The position numbers and the translations under genes were made by a program. 22,576 bases of DNA from an uncultured bacterium (GTDB taxonomy: Bacteria > Spirochaetota > Spirochaetia > Sphaerochaetales > Sphaerochaetaceae). The first letter of the stretch is position 1, and the number at the start of each line of letters is the position of its first letter. The notes under the pieces were generated by a model. The model saw only the letters and a program-made list of their open reading frames with translations, was not told the origin of the DNA and searched no databases. Below, piece after piece: positions 22,491 to 22,576 of this stretch. The stretch lies in the NCBI GenBank assembly GCA_905215015.1, contig CAJMOS010000043.1, positions 1 through 22,576 on the forward strand, read 5' to 3'.

Positions 22491-22515
22491 AACCTTGTTG
22501 GTTTTTTAGTTTTGT
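22490..22515 (+). other. Small hairpin with T-tract between tRNA-Arg and tRNA-Lys
   Basis: AAACC pairs with GGTTT around a 5-base loop, followed by TTTAGTTTTG. The stem is only 5 bp and A-T rich, so it may be a weak terminator or a processing site, or chance. Confidence 0.25.
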
Positions 22516-22521
22516 TCGTAT

Positions 22522-22576
22522 GGGCCGCTAGCTCAGCTGGTAGAGCAACAGACTCTTAATCTGTGGGTCAAAGGTT
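22522..22576 (+). tRNA. tRNA-Lys (anticodon CTT), 3' end outside window
   Basis: The 5' 55 bases are present: acceptor strand GGGCCGC, D arm GCTCAGCTGGTAGAGC, anticodon arm ACAGA-CTCTTAA-TCTGT with CTT at 34-36, variable loop GGGTC and the start of the T arm. The window ends before the T arm closes. CTT reads AAG codons. Confidence 0.92.

Overview
The window looks like chromosomal DNA of a spirochaete, most probably a Sphaerochaeta-like member of the Sphaerochaetaceae. This is inferred from gene order, the style of the Sec signal peptides (short Lys-rich start, hydrophobic run, ending in 'FAxG'), GC-rich coding (a hand count of line 18121-18180 gives 40 G+C of 60) and tRNA genes without encoded CCA. 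I could not run a database search, so the genus is a judgement. No gene-free stretch exceeds 300 bases. I see no insertion sequence, CRISPR array or rRNA.

Layout. (1) 1-1895, + strand: an AT-richer block with the 3' part of an ABC importer ATPase gene and an inositol-monophosphatase-family gene that is frameshifted at an A7 run. (2) 1850-2086, - strand: the 5' remnant of an rdgB/HAM1 NTP pyrophosphatase gene, cut off where base composition changes. (3) 2090-7278, - strand: a protein quality-control operon, tig-clpP-clpX, followed by a DHH-family phosphoesterase and an unknown HTH protein, and originally rdgB. It has one good promoter near 7383-7411 with a nested dyad over the start point. A cupin gene (7442-7765) lies upstream. 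(4) 8042-12612, + strand: pstS-pstC-pstA-pstB-phoU, the high-affinity phosphate importer, ending in a strong terminator. PstA is much longer than usual because of an extracytoplasmic insert that looks like PstS. (5) 12880-15250, - strand: phoB-phoR, the phosphate two-component system, convergent with pst. (6) 15317-16132, - strand: a sugar isomerase/epimerase-like TIM barrel gene. (7) 16294-19375, + strand: tctC-tctB-tctA, a tripartite tricarboxylate-type transporter, then an N-acetylneuraminate-lyase-like aldolase gene (19471-20352). (8) 20414-22137, - strand: a KDPG-type aldolase and a cation diffusion facilitator. (9) 22332-22576, + strand: tRNA-His, tRNA-Arg and the start of tRNA-Lys.

How the parts fit. 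PstSCAB imports phosphate, PhoU links transporter state to the histidine kinase PhoR, and PhoB should activate pst. A pair of TTCA-type 11-bp repeats occurs both before pstS and before phoB and is the best candidate PhoB site. The TctCBA importer, the NAL-like aldolase, the KDPG-type aldolase and possibly the isomerase suggest uptake and cleavage of a carboxylated or keto-deoxy sugar acid, though the substrate cannot be read from sequence. The points most worth a second look are the PstS-like insert in PstA, the A_AAA_AAC slippery sequence exactly at the phosphatase frameshift, the truncated rdgB at a compositional boundary, and the unknown sigma/HTH-like protein in the clp operon.
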